In this document: one piece after another, positions 32,292 to 40,180 of the stretch
Position numbering within the stretch: position 1 is the stretch's first letter
Layout: each line of letters starts with the position of its first letter
Assembly (NCBI GenBank): GCA_902788315.1
Contig: CADAJS010000003.1
Span: forward strand, 60,581 to 124,580
DNA length: 64,000 nucleotides
Direction of reading: 5' to 3'
DNA from: an uncultured Bacteroidales bacterium
GTDB lineage: Bacteria; Bacteroidota; Bacteroidia; Bacteroidales; Bacteroidaceae
Notes under the pieces: generated by a model
The model's database searches: none
What the model was told of the DNA's origin: nothing
What the model saw: only the letters and a program-made list of their open reading frames with translations
Made by a program: the position numbers and the translations under genes

Positions 32292-32428
32292 CGAATCGCA
32301 GCTCTGGACGGGGAAAAACGGGGAAGATTTCGACTTGAGACGGCTCGGGGCGGACGGCTGGACGGCCCGGGCCGTCCGATTAGACGCCTCGGGCCGGCTA
32401 ACCAGACGCCCCGGGGCATTTTTCTTTT
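32292..32428 (+). ncRNA. Candidate ~135-nt non-coding RNA made of 22-nt repeats
   Basis: A good promoter would start transcription near 32292. The transcript contains the four-unit locus B array and ends with a GCCTCGGG/CCCGGGGC hairpin (32386-32393 with 32410-32417) followed by ATTTTTCTTTT. The stem is built from two repeat units. No open frame with credible start is inside. Expression is not shown. Confidence 0.35.
32339..32425 (+). repeat. 22-bp tandem array, locus B1
   Basis: Units start at 32339, 32361, 32383 and 32405, exactly 22 apart, each with GACG(G/C)C(T/C)CGGG. The third contains ACGCCTC, the core shared with loci A and C. The second contains an 18-base perfect palindrome GGACGGCCCGGGCCGTCC (32360-32377). 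Confidence 0.8.
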
Positions 32429-32438
32429 ACACCCGGCT

Positions 32439-32526
32439 CCATCTCCCTCCGAACCCAGCTTCATCTCCTTCTGGACCCAGCTTCATCTCCCTCTGGACCC
32501 AGCTTCATCTCCTTTTGGACCCGACT
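32439..32526 (+). repeat. 22-bp tandem array, locus B2
   Basis: Four units start at 32439, 32461, 32483 and 32505. Each reads (T/C)CATCTCC(C/T)T(C/T)(T/C)GGACCCAGCT or close. The sequence differs from B1 but the period is the same. Confidence 0.85.
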
Positions 32527-32537
32527 TCCTATCCCAC

Positions 32538-32592
32538 AGGCATACTTCAGGCATACTCTAAGCATACTCAAACAGGCTGTTTGGGTATGCCT
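32538..32592 (+). repeat. 11-bp tandem repeat merging into a hairpin, locus B3
   Basis: AGGCATACTTC, AGGCATACTCT and AAGCATACTCA are 11-base units. The last one begins a 14-of-16-bp inverted repeat (AAGCATACTCAAACAG with CTGTTTGGGTATGCCT) centred on a single G. The period is half of 22. Confidence 0.7.
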
Positions 32593-32597
32593 ACTCC

Positions 32598-32641
32598 TTG
32601 CCATCTCCTTGCGAAGTACTTGCCATCTCCTTGCGAAAGCA
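32598..32641 (+). repeat. 22-bp tandem duplication, locus B4
   Basis: Two units start at 32598 and 32620; both read TTGCCATCTCCTTGCGAA followed by four variable bases. Confidence 0.8.
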
Positions 32642-32841
32642 ATAAAAAAATGGATTCTGTCCCCTTATTGCTGAGCCGGAAAAAATGTTCCATACGCTAT
32701 CGGGGAAGCGTACACCTCCGATAGATCTCCCTTACACCTCCCTTGGACCTCCGAGAGGGAAAATGGCATACGACGGGGAGCTAAGAGACTGCATAAGTTA
32801 GATTCGCTTATCCGTTTCGGACAATCTTTTTGGCACATTCC

Positions 32842-32872
32842 CTTGCCGAGTCGAATAAAAAATGTAACTTTG
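32842..32872 (+). promoter_or_regulatory. Promoter of the membrane protein/YhaM operon
   Basis: CTTG (32842-32845), 19 bases, TAACTTTG (32865-32872). The leader to the ATG at 32925 is about 45 bases. Confidence 0.65.
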
Positions 32873-32924
32873 CCAACGCATACAAGCAACCTTATATAAA
32901 GGGGAATCACCCATTTGCAAAACG

Positions 32925-33830
32925 ATGAAATGGAAAATAGCCGTTACGTACCTGTGCATCTTCGTGCTCGTAGGGCTGATGATGGCACTGTTGCCTACAC
33001 ACGAATGGATGGTGTGGGAGCCGGCAGTGGTCATCCCCGTCTGTGCGTTGCTCTTCACGCTGCTGGTCTATCTCTCGGCACAGCTGGCAGGCACGGGCGG
33101 CAGCGTGGCAAAGGTGGCGTGTACGGCCCTCTTCATACTCTTCTTCCTGCCGGGTGCGGAAAACGCCTTTGCCCGCGACGAGGAGGCGATGCTGGAGCTG
33201 TCGTCGCAATGCATCGTGCCCTTCTTCATCGGTCAGTATGAACGCATCCATACGCGGGACTTCCGCTGGGGCTACCTGCTGATGCTGCTCATGGGCATCT
33301 TCTGCTCCTACACGCACGACGGTATCACGTTGCCGCTCTGCGGCAGCTTCCTGTGGCTGGCCTTCCTGAACCGCGACACGTTCTTCAAGACGGCGTGCTG
33401 GCCTATGGTCATCGGTTTCCTCATCGGCACAGGGTTCAGCATCTGGCACCATCTGCACACGGGCCAGAGCGATATGCCCGACGGGCTGCAGGGGATGCTC
33501 TCCCGAACGGGCGAGACACTGCTCCTGCTGTGGAACACGAAGGTATTCCTGTGTTCCGTGGCGCTGACGTCCTATCTGAGCATCAGCCGCCGGGGGCGTC
33601 GCCTGCTGGTCAGGAAGTTCCACGAACACACGCTGCTCTGCTGCTGCGCCATGCTCTCATTCTGCGTGCTGCCCTTTGCTCCGCTGGGGATAGACAATGC
33701 GGTCACGGGCGTATGCTTCTTCTGCATGTACTGGATGCTGATTCTCATGAACGGACTCTTCCCCGACGGACTCCACCACGAGACAGGAGCCGAGGGGGAA
33801 GGAACTGAAATAAAACCGAGTGAACAATGA
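32925..33830 (+). CDS. Integral membrane protein of unknown function
   Basis: 301 residues with about seven hydrophobic segments (residues ~5-25, 33-55, 62-80, 115-135, 138-150, 160-178, 240-280). The central motif GIFCSYTHDGITLPLCGSF lies in a membrane segment and could be functional. The pattern loosely recalls DUF6056-type proteins of Bacteroidetes, but I cannot assign it. The stop codon overlaps the ATG of the next gene (ATGA at 33827-33830), so the two are translationally coupled. Confidence 0.75.
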   Translation: MKWKIAVTYLCIFVLVGLMMALLPTHEWMVWEPAVVIPVCALLFTLLVYLSAQLAGTGGSVAKVACTALFILFFLPGAENAFARDEEAMLELSSQCIVPFFIGQYERIHTRDFRWGYLLMLLMGIFCSYTHDGITLPLCGSFLWLAFLNRDTFFKTACWPMVIGFLIGTGFSIWHHLHTGQSDMPDGLQGMLSRTGETLLLLWNTKVFLCSVALTSYLSISRRGRRLLVRKFHEHTLLCCCAMLSFCVLPFAPLGIDNAVTGVCFFCMYWMLILMNGLFPDGLHHETGAEGEGTEIKPSEQ

Positions 33831-34684
33831 ACAACGAAGACTTCCTTGTTATCGGACGTACCAACGGGACGACACGCAACGGGTCGCCATACGTCATGCT
33901 GAAGGTGGCCAACAAGACAGAGACACTCAACATCAACGTGTGGGACGTGATGCCCACGGCCGGGCCTGCGGTGGGCCAGACGGTGCGCTTTGCCTCCATC
34001 AAGGACAATGCGGGCAAGAAGTCGTGTGCCGGAATCGACATGCTCGTGGGGTCGGAGGTGAAGGCCGGCCATCCGCTCTACGACCTGCTGCCCCGCCCCA
34101 TCAGCCGCGACACGTGGGACGCATGCATCCGCCATCTCATTGAATACTGTACGGACAGTCAACTCGTAACCGTCATCCGCGACTTTGCCGACAAGCTGTA
34201 CCGTCCCTATAGCGAATACCCGGCAGCCACCAACGTACACCACGCCTTCCCCGGCGGACTGCTGAACCACACGTACCAGATGCTGCACATGTTCGAGGGC
34301 CTGTACCCCTGCCTGCCCTACCCCATCAAGCCGGAGCGCGTGGTCCTGGCCGTGATGTTCCACGACTACGGAAAGGTATATGAATACAACCGACAGGGGG
34401 ACACCCAGCCGGAGATGTACCTGCTGGGCCATATCTACCTGAGCGCCCACAAGCTGAACAACGTGCTGGACGAGAAGGGCATACCGCAGGAGGAGGTGAA
34501 GCGTATCGTGCATTGTGTGCTGGCCCACCACGGCGAGCGCGAGTACGGCAGTCCCGTGGTACCCTGTACACAGGAGGCCAGCATTGTCACCTACCTGGAC
34601 AACATCAGTGCCAAGACCGACATCATGGAGGGGGCGGGCGACATGGAGCAGAACTACTACTTAGGAACCCACGTGGTGAAATAA
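33827..34684 (+). CDS. YhaM-like 3'-5' exoribonuclease (OB fold + HD domain)
   Basis: 285 residues. The N-terminal ~80 residues (KVANKTETLNINVWD, GQTVRFASIKD) resemble an OB-fold nucleic-acid-binding domain. The C-terminal HD domain has FPGGLLNHTYQM (His148), VMFHDYGK (His179-Asp180), LGHIYLSAHKLN and HCVLAHHGEREYGSP, with YLDNISAK giving the last Asp. This two-domain layout is that of YhaM, a Mn2+-dependent exoribonuclease of low-GC Gram-positives that also occurs in Bacteroidetes. It is coupled to the preceding membrane protein gene. Confidence 0.8.
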   Translation: MNNEDFLVIGRTNGTTRNGSPYVMLKVANKTETLNINVWDVMPTAGPAVGQTVRFASIKDNAGKKSCAGIDMLVGSEVKAGHPLYDLLPRPISRDTWDACIRHLIEYCTDSQLVTVIRDFADKLYRPYSEYPAATNVHHAFPGGLLNHTYQMLHMFEGLYPCLPYPIKPERVVLAVMFHDYGKVYEYNRQGDTQPEMYLLGHIYLSAHKLNNVLDEKGIPQEEVKRIVHCVLAHHGEREYGSPVVPCTQEASIVTYLDNISAKTDIMEGAGDMEQNYYLGTHVVK

Positions 34685-34713
34685 CGTAAAGACAGGAGGG
34701 AGAAGGGGGGGCC

Positions 34714-37700
34714 TTACCTGGAACCGCGCGGGCCTGCAGGTCTGCCGGCAATACGATTATTCTTCTTTTCACCCTGCCCCTTGGGACCGGCGCCCTTGCC
34801 TGCGCCCTTCCCGGCATCCTTTCCCGCAGCCTTGGCTTTTCCTTTCCCCTTTCCGCCAAACTGTCCGAAGCGATAGTTGACGGAGAGCATATAATATGAA
34901 TGGATGTTACGGGTGCGCGTGTCGGTGCGTGCGGTAGCCGTGATGTTACGTGTCACCTCGGCACGGCGGTCGAGTACATCGACGGCACGAAGCGAGATGA
35001 CGAGGTTCTTCTTGGGGAGCAGGCGCTGGCTGAGGGAGAAGTTCCACAGCAGCTCGTCGGTGTTCATCGAGGCATCAGAGTATCCGCGACGGCTGGCCTG
35101 AGTGATGTCCATGTTGCACGTCATTCCCCACGGCATCTGTACCTGTACGCCGCCGCCATACGTGTATCGGTACGTGTCAAGCTTCGAGGCATTGGTATTC
35201 GTCGAACTGCTATGATGATAGCGGAACGAACTGTTGAGGTTCACGTCGAGCCAGTCGTTGCGGTAGCTGAAGCGCACCGACTCACTGGCATTCAGTCCGC
35301 GGGTGCGTGCCTTGCGTGTGGCCTTCTCCTTCGAGATATAGACATAGGCCAGGGAGTTCGTCATGCTCCCCTGGGAATTGGTATTGAAGTGGAAGTGCTG
35401 GTTACGGCGGAAGGCCGTGTTGAAGTTCACGCCCACGTTGCCGCTCCAGTTACCGTTGATATTCTCGGGGCGCGTAACGCGACCGCCCGTCTCGTCGTCA
35501 TACTGCGTCATGTTGCTCACGCTGTTCTGCGTGGTATTGAACGAGGCGGTGGCGGCCATGCTTCGCTGCAGCTTGGGCACACTGCGGTTATAGTTTGCAT
35601 TGAACGTCTGGGTGAACGAGGGCTTCAGTCCCGGGTTACCCAGGCGGACGTTCAGCGGGTTGGTATTGTTCAGCGTGTCGGGAATCAGGTCGGTGATGGT
35701 GGGCTGGCCCGTCTGGCTCCGATAGCGCACGTCGAGCGACTCCTGCCGCGAGAAGCGATACCTGAAGTTGAGTGTCGGTGCAGCGTTTACCACATGGCGC
35801 TTCACTTCATGATGCTTGTAGCCCTTCGTGTAGTTCACCTCGTTGAACTGCGGGGTGACGTCAACCCCGACTGTCATGCGGAACTGGGTGCGGATGAGGT
35901 TCAGCTGCAAGTTGGTCATGTGACTCTGGTAGTGGCTGGTCGTATAGTTGCACTGGGCCGTGTCGGCCGGAGCCTGGGAGCGGAAGTCGCGATAGTTGTC
36001 ATAGTCCACGCCCCATTGTACATTGTAGGGGTCGAAGATGGTGGAGACCGTGCGGTTGTTGTCCCTGAAGTTATACGAATACTGGTAGCTCAGCTGGAGG
36101 AAGAGCCTGTCGGCCAGCGGTTCGTTGTACGAGAGTTTCGTTCGGACGTTGCGCTGTTTGTTGTCCGCATCGTTGTACTGTGCCTTGTGATAGATGGAGT
36201 CGCCGCCCCCCTTGGCCTTGAGGCGATAATAGTCCACATGGCTGAAGTTGTCGCCGTCGGACTCGTTTGCACCGATTCCGGCATCGAAGTCGAGCGTGAT
36301 GTTGCGTCCGTCCTTCTTCATACGGCGTGTGACCCGCGCATTGAGATTTCCACTGATGCTTGACGAGGCGCTGTGATTCATGTTCACCCGATGGTTCACG
36401 CGTGCCGACTTGGGCAGTTCCATAATCTGAGCCAGCGGGTCGGTGATGCCCTCGAACTCGAAAGGATCCTTACGGAAGGTGGCGTTGTCGCTTCGCGACG
36501 AGAGTCCGCTCTCGTTGTAGTTGAACGTGGGGTGCACGGAAATTTTGGTCATCGAATCGACCTTCCATTCCACCTTGTAGTTGGCTTCGACGGCACGGCT
36601 GAAATTGTCGCTCTGGCTGTGCCCGTTGCTGAAGGCAGAGCTGGTGTTGACAAAGGACTGCGTGCTGGAGGTCGCCTCCCTCTGGCCCTGGCTGAAGTTG
36701 GCATTCACGCCGCCGTTCAGCTCCAGCATGTCCTTATTGTCAGGCCCCTTCTTGTCATAGTTCATCGTGAATCCCACGCTCTGGTGGTCCGTCATCCCGT
36801 TCCCCTCGTTGTTACCGACATTGCCCACGAAGGAGTACTTCTGCTCACCGATGAAGCGGTTCACCATAGTGCGTCCGCGGTATCGGTCCTCGGTTCCATA
36901 GCCCCCCTCAAAGTTTCCCAGCCAGCCGCGTTTCTTGTCCTTCTTGACAGTAAGGTCCAGCACGGTATGTTCCTCGCCGTCGTCGATGCCGGTATCACGC
37001 GCACGGTCGCTCTTGCGGTCGTAGGCCTTGATCTTGTCGATGATGTCGGCAGGCAGGTTCTGGAGCGTCATGCCCATGTTGCGCCCGAAGAATTCCTTGC
37101 CGTCCAGGAGTATCTGGGATATTTCCTTGCCGTTCCATGTGTATTTCCCGTTCTCGTCCACCTCGATGCCCGGCAGCTTCTTGATAAGGTCCTCGACGAC
37201 CGAACCCTCGGGCAGTTTGAAGGCATCGGCATTGTACATCACCGTGTCGTCCACGACGGTCATCTCGGGCATCTGTCCCTCGACGACGGCCTCCGTCATC
37301 ATCGTGGTAGCCTCGCGCATGAGCACATCGTTCACCTTGAAGTTGCCCGCCTTCTCGGGCAGCGTCACGGCAAAGGTCTGTTCCCGGTAGCCCATGAAGG
37401 AGACGCGCAGCGTATAGGTGCCGGCAGGCACGGCAGGCAGGACGTATTGGCCGTTCTCCTTGGTGAGCGCACCGGCCACCAGCTTCCCGTTCTTGTCCGT
37501 GAGCTTTACAGTGGCATCGGGCAGGGGCTTCAGGCTCTGGTTCTCAAAGACCGTACCGCGCACGTTCAGGCGCGCCTTGCCCTGCAGCGGAATCTCGTCC
37601 TCCGACAAGCCAGCTGAGGCGGACAGCGAGTCGGAAGGAGCAAGGGGCTGCTGGGCAACAACCACACACGGCACGAGCACCAGAAGCAGGAGGGCGAGGG

Positions 37701-37746
37701 AGTGCCGAAGCAGAGGGAACGATATGTCGGTGGAAAATCTCATCAT
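34714..37746 (-). CDS. Outer-membrane beta-barrel protein with carboxypeptidase-like domain
   Basis: About 1010 residues from the ATG at 37746; ATG at 37767 is possible but gives a poorer signal peptide. After the signal peptide (LALLLLVLVPCVVVAQQ) comes a carboxypeptidase-regulatory-like domain (VRGTVFENQSLKPLPDATVKL, YTLRVSFMGYREQTF), a plug-like segment (LIKKLPGIEVDENGKYTWNGKEISQILLDGKEFF) and a large barrel of the PF14905 type. This family looks like TonB-dependent receptors but is usually not paired with SusD; its ligand is unknown. The barrel ends at VNYRFGQFGG, then ~45 residues of Gly/Lys-rich tail. It follows the LAB_N gene by 33 bases. Confidence 0.85.
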   Translation of the reverse strand: MMRFSTDISFPLLRHSLALLLLVLVPCVVVAQQPLAPSDSLSASAGLSEDEIPLQGKARLNVRGTVFENQSLKPLPDATVKLTDKNGKLVAGALTKENGQYVLPAVPAGTYTLRVSFMGYREQTFAVTLPEKAGNFKVNDVLMREATTMMTEAVVEGQMPEMTVVDDTVMYNADAFKLPEGSVVEDLIKKLPGIEVDENGKYTWNGKEISQILLDGKEFFGRNMGMTLQNLPADIIDKIKAYDRKSDRARDTGIDDGEEHTVLDLTVKKDKKRGWLGNFEGGYGTEDRYRGRTMVNRFIGEQKYSFVGNVGNNEGNGMTDHQSVGFTMNYDKKGPDNKDMLELNGGVNANFSQGQREATSSTQSFVNTSSAFSNGHSQSDNFSRAVEANYKVEWKVDSMTKISVHPTFNYNESGLSSRSDNATFRKDPFEFEGITDPLAQIMELPKSARVNHRVNMNHSASSSISGNLNARVTRRMKKDGRNITLDFDAGIGANESDGDNFSHVDYYRLKAKGGGDSIYHKAQYNDADNKQRNVRTKLSYNEPLADRLFLQLSYQYSYNFRDNNRTVSTIFDPYNVQWGVDYDNYRDFRSQAPADTAQCNYTTSHYQSHMTNLQLNLIRTQFRMTVGVDVTPQFNEVNYTKGYKHHEVKRHVVNAAPTLNFRYRFSRQESLDVRYRSQTGQPTITDLIPDTLNNTNPLNVRLGNPGLKPSFTQTFNANYNRSVPKLQRSMAATASFNTTQNSVSNMTQYDDETGGRVTRPENINGNWSGNVGVNFNTAFRRNQHFHFNTNSQGSMTNSLAYVYISKEKATRKARTRGLNASESVRFSYRNDWLDVNLNSSFRYHHSSSTNTNASKLDTYRYTYGGGVQVQMPWGMTCNMDITQASRRGYSDASMNTDELLWNFSLSQRLLPKKNLVISLRAVDVLDRRAEVTRNITATARTDTRTRNIHSYYMLSVNYRFGQFGGKGKGKAKAAGKDAGKGAGKGAGPKGQGEKKNNRIAGRPAGPRGSR

Positions 37747-37779
37747 ACGAAAAATCAGACAGCACATGAAACGTTTGGT

Positions 37780-38433
37780 TTAACCACTGGCATTCTCTTT
37801 TTCCCTGCGTTCTCGCATGATAAGCATGATGTTGCGGATATAAGGAACGTTGCTAAAGCTCTGCCCCAGAATGAGCACGGGGTCGAGCCGGATGATGGCA
37901 TAGATAATGATGAGCGACGAGCCCGCCATGCTGATAAGCCAGAAACCGACGGGCAGCGACGACTCGCCGCGCCGGAAGGAATAGTACCACTGATAGACGA
38001 AACGCAGCGAGAAGATGGTCTGCCCCAGCGACCCGATGATGAGCAGCCACCAGGGAATGTCCTCGCTCCGGAACAGCGAATCCAGGAATTCGTCTATGTT
38101 ATCCACAAGCATCACGCCTACGATCAGTGGCAGAAGCATGAGGAACCAACGCACGACACGCGGGCGGATGCGCATCCAGTAGCCTTGAGCGTGCAGGTTC
38201 CACATATATATATAATAGGTAAGCGTCTGGCCCAGCAGGATGGAAAAGTCGTTGCGGAAGAGGCCATAGACAATCATCAGCAGGGAGCCCAGGAGGCTGA
38301 ACAGCCAGTAGAGGGTGGGGGTGACCACACGCCGTTGCCGCTCGCTCATAATCCACTGTATCGCGACGCGAGCCGAGAAGAAGAACTGGGCCAGGAACCC
38401 AATGGCGTAGATGAATAGCATGCGAATCGGCAT
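37780..38433 (-). CDS. LAB_N domain membrane protein
   Basis: 217 residues from the ATG at 38433; the longer frame overlaps the upstream gene. It has two copies of the lipid-A-disaccharide synthase N-terminal (LAB_N, PF07578) motif: FLAQFFFSARVAIQWIMSE with LYWLFSLLGSLLMIVYGLFRND, and SLGQTIFSLRFVYQWYYS with VGFWLISMAGSSLIIIYAIIRLDP. Six or more membrane segments are visible. Such stand-alone proteins occur with ArnT- and ArnC-like glycosyltransferases and may serve in lipid A modification. It lies 16 bases downstream of the ArnT-like gene. Confidence 0.85.
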   Translation of the reverse strand: MPIRMLFIYAIGFLAQFFFSARVAIQWIMSERQRRVVTPTLYWLFSLLGSLLMIVYGLFRNDFSILLGQTLTYYIYMWNLHAQGYWMRIRPRVVRWFLMLLPLIVGVMLVDNIDEFLDSLFRSEDIPWWLLIIGSLGQTIFSLRFVYQWYYSFRRGESSLPVGFWLISMAGSSLIIIYAIIRLDPVLILGQSFSNVPYIRNIMLIMRERREKENASG

Positions 38434-38449
38434 ATCTTTAACGGCTGGA

Positions 38450-39976
38450 TTATTGACTGCTTTGCGAGGAAGCGCTCTCCACGGCGTGCCGCTCATCTAC
38501 GAGCCACGCACGATTGATAAGCGAGGGGTTATAGTGGCTGTCACCGGAGGCATAGGGATTATTGTCGAAGACACCCAGGTCGGCAGCCTGTCGGGCGCCG
38601 CCACCGGGGAGGGACGTCATCTGCTCGGGCACCAGCAAGAGCATGGGACGGCTGTCTGCATTCAGGAGAGAGTCCAGGCTGGCAGACGACACCCGGGCCA
38701 CCCGATGCTGCACGTGGTAGGCCATGTCGATACGGAAAATGTGGCCGGCCGTTTCGACATAGTACACCTGGACGTCCGGACGCGCAGCCAGTGTGGGACG
38801 CACCTCGGCCAGGCTGCGGCGGTTCTCGAAGCCCATGATACGATTCAGCAAGGGCAGGCCGGCACACTCCACGAGGAAGAACAAGGCACAGACCGAGAGC
38901 ATCAGGCGACGCACCGTGAGGCGGCTCCAGTGGCAGCACACCCAGTCGGCCATCAGAAGGCAACAAGGCATCATCAGCGGCATCAGGTAGCGCATCTTCT
39001 TCTCGGGAAAGAGTGAGAGCAGCACCACTCCGGCTGCCATCCACACGAAGGCGAGACGCGTGGGAAGGGACTCCGAGCGCCAACTGCGTACGGTGCGGTA
39101 CATCACGTAAAGCAGCAGCGGTGCCCACACGCCCGACTCGAGGAAGAAACGCCAATAGTACCACCAGGGCCTGACGTTGTGGTTCACCCACGACGTGCTC
39201 TCCTTGTGTGCGATGGCGCTCATGGCCTCGGGGGCCTGCAGATAGACATACAGAAACCACCACCCGGAGAGGACGGCTACCACCGCCACCATGCCGAGCA
39301 GCGTGGTCCAGCGCAGCCGCAGGCGTGTCTCGCGGAACAGGTTCAGTGCAATCAGGGCAGGCAAGAGCACAGCCAGGAAGGCCACCGGCCCCTTGGACAT
39401 GAAGGAGAGCCCCATGAGGAGTGCAGCCCACAGCCAGCGGGTCTCCCCCCCGCCCCTCTCCGAAGGGAGGGAGGAATTTGCTGAGGCTGCCGAAGGGGCC
39501 GGACTGTCACTTCCCTCCCCTCGGGAAGGCTCGAGGCGGGGGCAGAGCAGCCACACGGCGCCCATCATAAAGGCGTGGCAATAGATGTCCCACGTCACCG
39601 TGCGCCCTTGCAGGATGATGGTGTAGCAGGTCATGAGCATGAGCGCGGCGACGAGCGATGTGTCGCGACGCCCCGTGAGACGCAGCGCGAAGAGGTAGAG
39701 GAACAGCGTGAGCAGGAGTCCCATCACGCCCGCCATGGCACGCTGTATGGCCAGGTTGTCGCCGAAGACGAGCTCTACGCAGGCGGCTACCCACGTGGGC
39801 AGAGGGGGCTTCTCGAGCCGGTACTCGCCGTTCATCGTAGGCACCAGCCAGTGACCGTCCACGACCATCTCATGGGCCGTCACGAGGTTGCGCACCTCCA
39901 TGATGTCGGGGCGCAGCACCGCATTGTGCACAAAGAAGGTGCTGAGACAGAAGATGACCAGCAATAAACGTTTCAT
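38450..39976 (-). CDS. ArnT-like GT39/GT83 glycosyltransferase
   Basis: 508 residues from the ATG at 39976 (MKRLLLVIFCLSTFFVHN). EVRNLVTAHEMVVDGHWLVPTMNGEYRLEKPPLPTW is the periplasmic acceptor loop of the ArnT/PMT superfamily, which transfers sugars from a polyprenyl-phosphate donor. About ten membrane segments follow. Residues ~146-180, between two membrane segments, are Ser/Gly/Glu-rich and encoded by a GC-rich palindromic repeat inserted in frame. The enzyme probably modifies lipid A or another surface lipid, helped by LAB_N and the GT2 at 42066. Confidence 0.85.
   Translation of the reverse strand: MKRLLLVIFCLSTFFVHNAVLRPDIMEVRNLVTAHEMVVDGHWLVPTMNGEYRLEKPPLPTWVAACVELVFGDNLAIQRAMAGVMGLLLTLFLYLFALRLTGRRDTSLVAALMLMTCYTIILQGRTVTWDIYCHAFMMGAVWLLCPRLEPSRGEGSDSPAPSAASANSSLPSERGGGETRWLWAALLMGLSFMSKGPVAFLAVLLPALIALNLFRETRLRLRWTTLLGMVAVVAVLSGWWFLYVYLQAPEAMSAIAHKESTSWVNHNVRPWWYYWRFFLESGVWAPLLLYVMYRTVRSWRSESLPTRLAFVWMAAGVVLLSLFPEKKMRYLMPLMMPCCLLMADWVCCHWSRLTVRRLMLSVCALFFLVECAGLPLLNRIMGFENRRSLAEVRPTLAARPDVQVYYVETAGHIFRIDMAYHVQHRVARVSSASLDSLLNADSRPMLLLVPEQMTSLPGGGARQAADLGVFDNNPYASGDSHYNPSLINRAWLVDERHAVESASSQSSQ
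39441..39541. repeat. GC-rich palindromic element inserted in frame in the ArnT-like gene
   Basis: The ~100-base segment contains CCCCTCTCCGAAGGGAGGG and CTTCCCTCCCCTCGGGAAG hairpins. The left half resembles the CTCAGCAAATTCCTCCCTC type of intergenic element common in Bacteroidales. It is intergenic-type DNA inside a gene but keeps the frame. Confidence 0.65.
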
Positions 39977-40094
39977 ACCTGCATTTTCCTGCAAAAGTAG
40001 TGATATTTTCCGAGACGGACAAGTTTTACCACGTTTCCTCGCAAGAAATCCCACTTTCTGCCTCACCGCAGACCAAAGATTCGGGAAATTTGAT

Positions 40095-40102
40095 TATATT
40101 TG
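40095..40102 (+). promoter_or_regulatory. -7 element of the phosphoesterase gene
   Basis: TATATTTG fits TAnnTTTG, without a clear -33 box. A start near 40109 supports the ATG at 40181. Confidence 0.45.
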
Positions 40103-40180
40103 CACAGAAATATGGCCCGATACGGCCAGAAGACCCACTGCACACACGCAAGAACCGACCACACAGCACAATCTACAGCA

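Larger units (their letters stand above)
31971..32924. other. 954-base stretch without a credible protein gene
   Basis: Open frames here are repeat-derived or shadows. From left to right it holds the groES leader, inverted and direct TGTCAG/TGAC repeats (32083-32125), a plus-strand promoter (32256-32287), a series of 22-bp and 11-bp arrays (32339-32641), a terminator-like hairpin (32386-32428), a strong AAGCATACTC hairpin (32560-32592), and the promoter of the next gene. Confidence 0.65.

Noticed and set aside
32257..32724. Plus-strand frame of 155 codons in the repeat region
   Set aside because: It is translated repeat DNA without recognisable protein features; the overlapping frame at 32274 is equally open.
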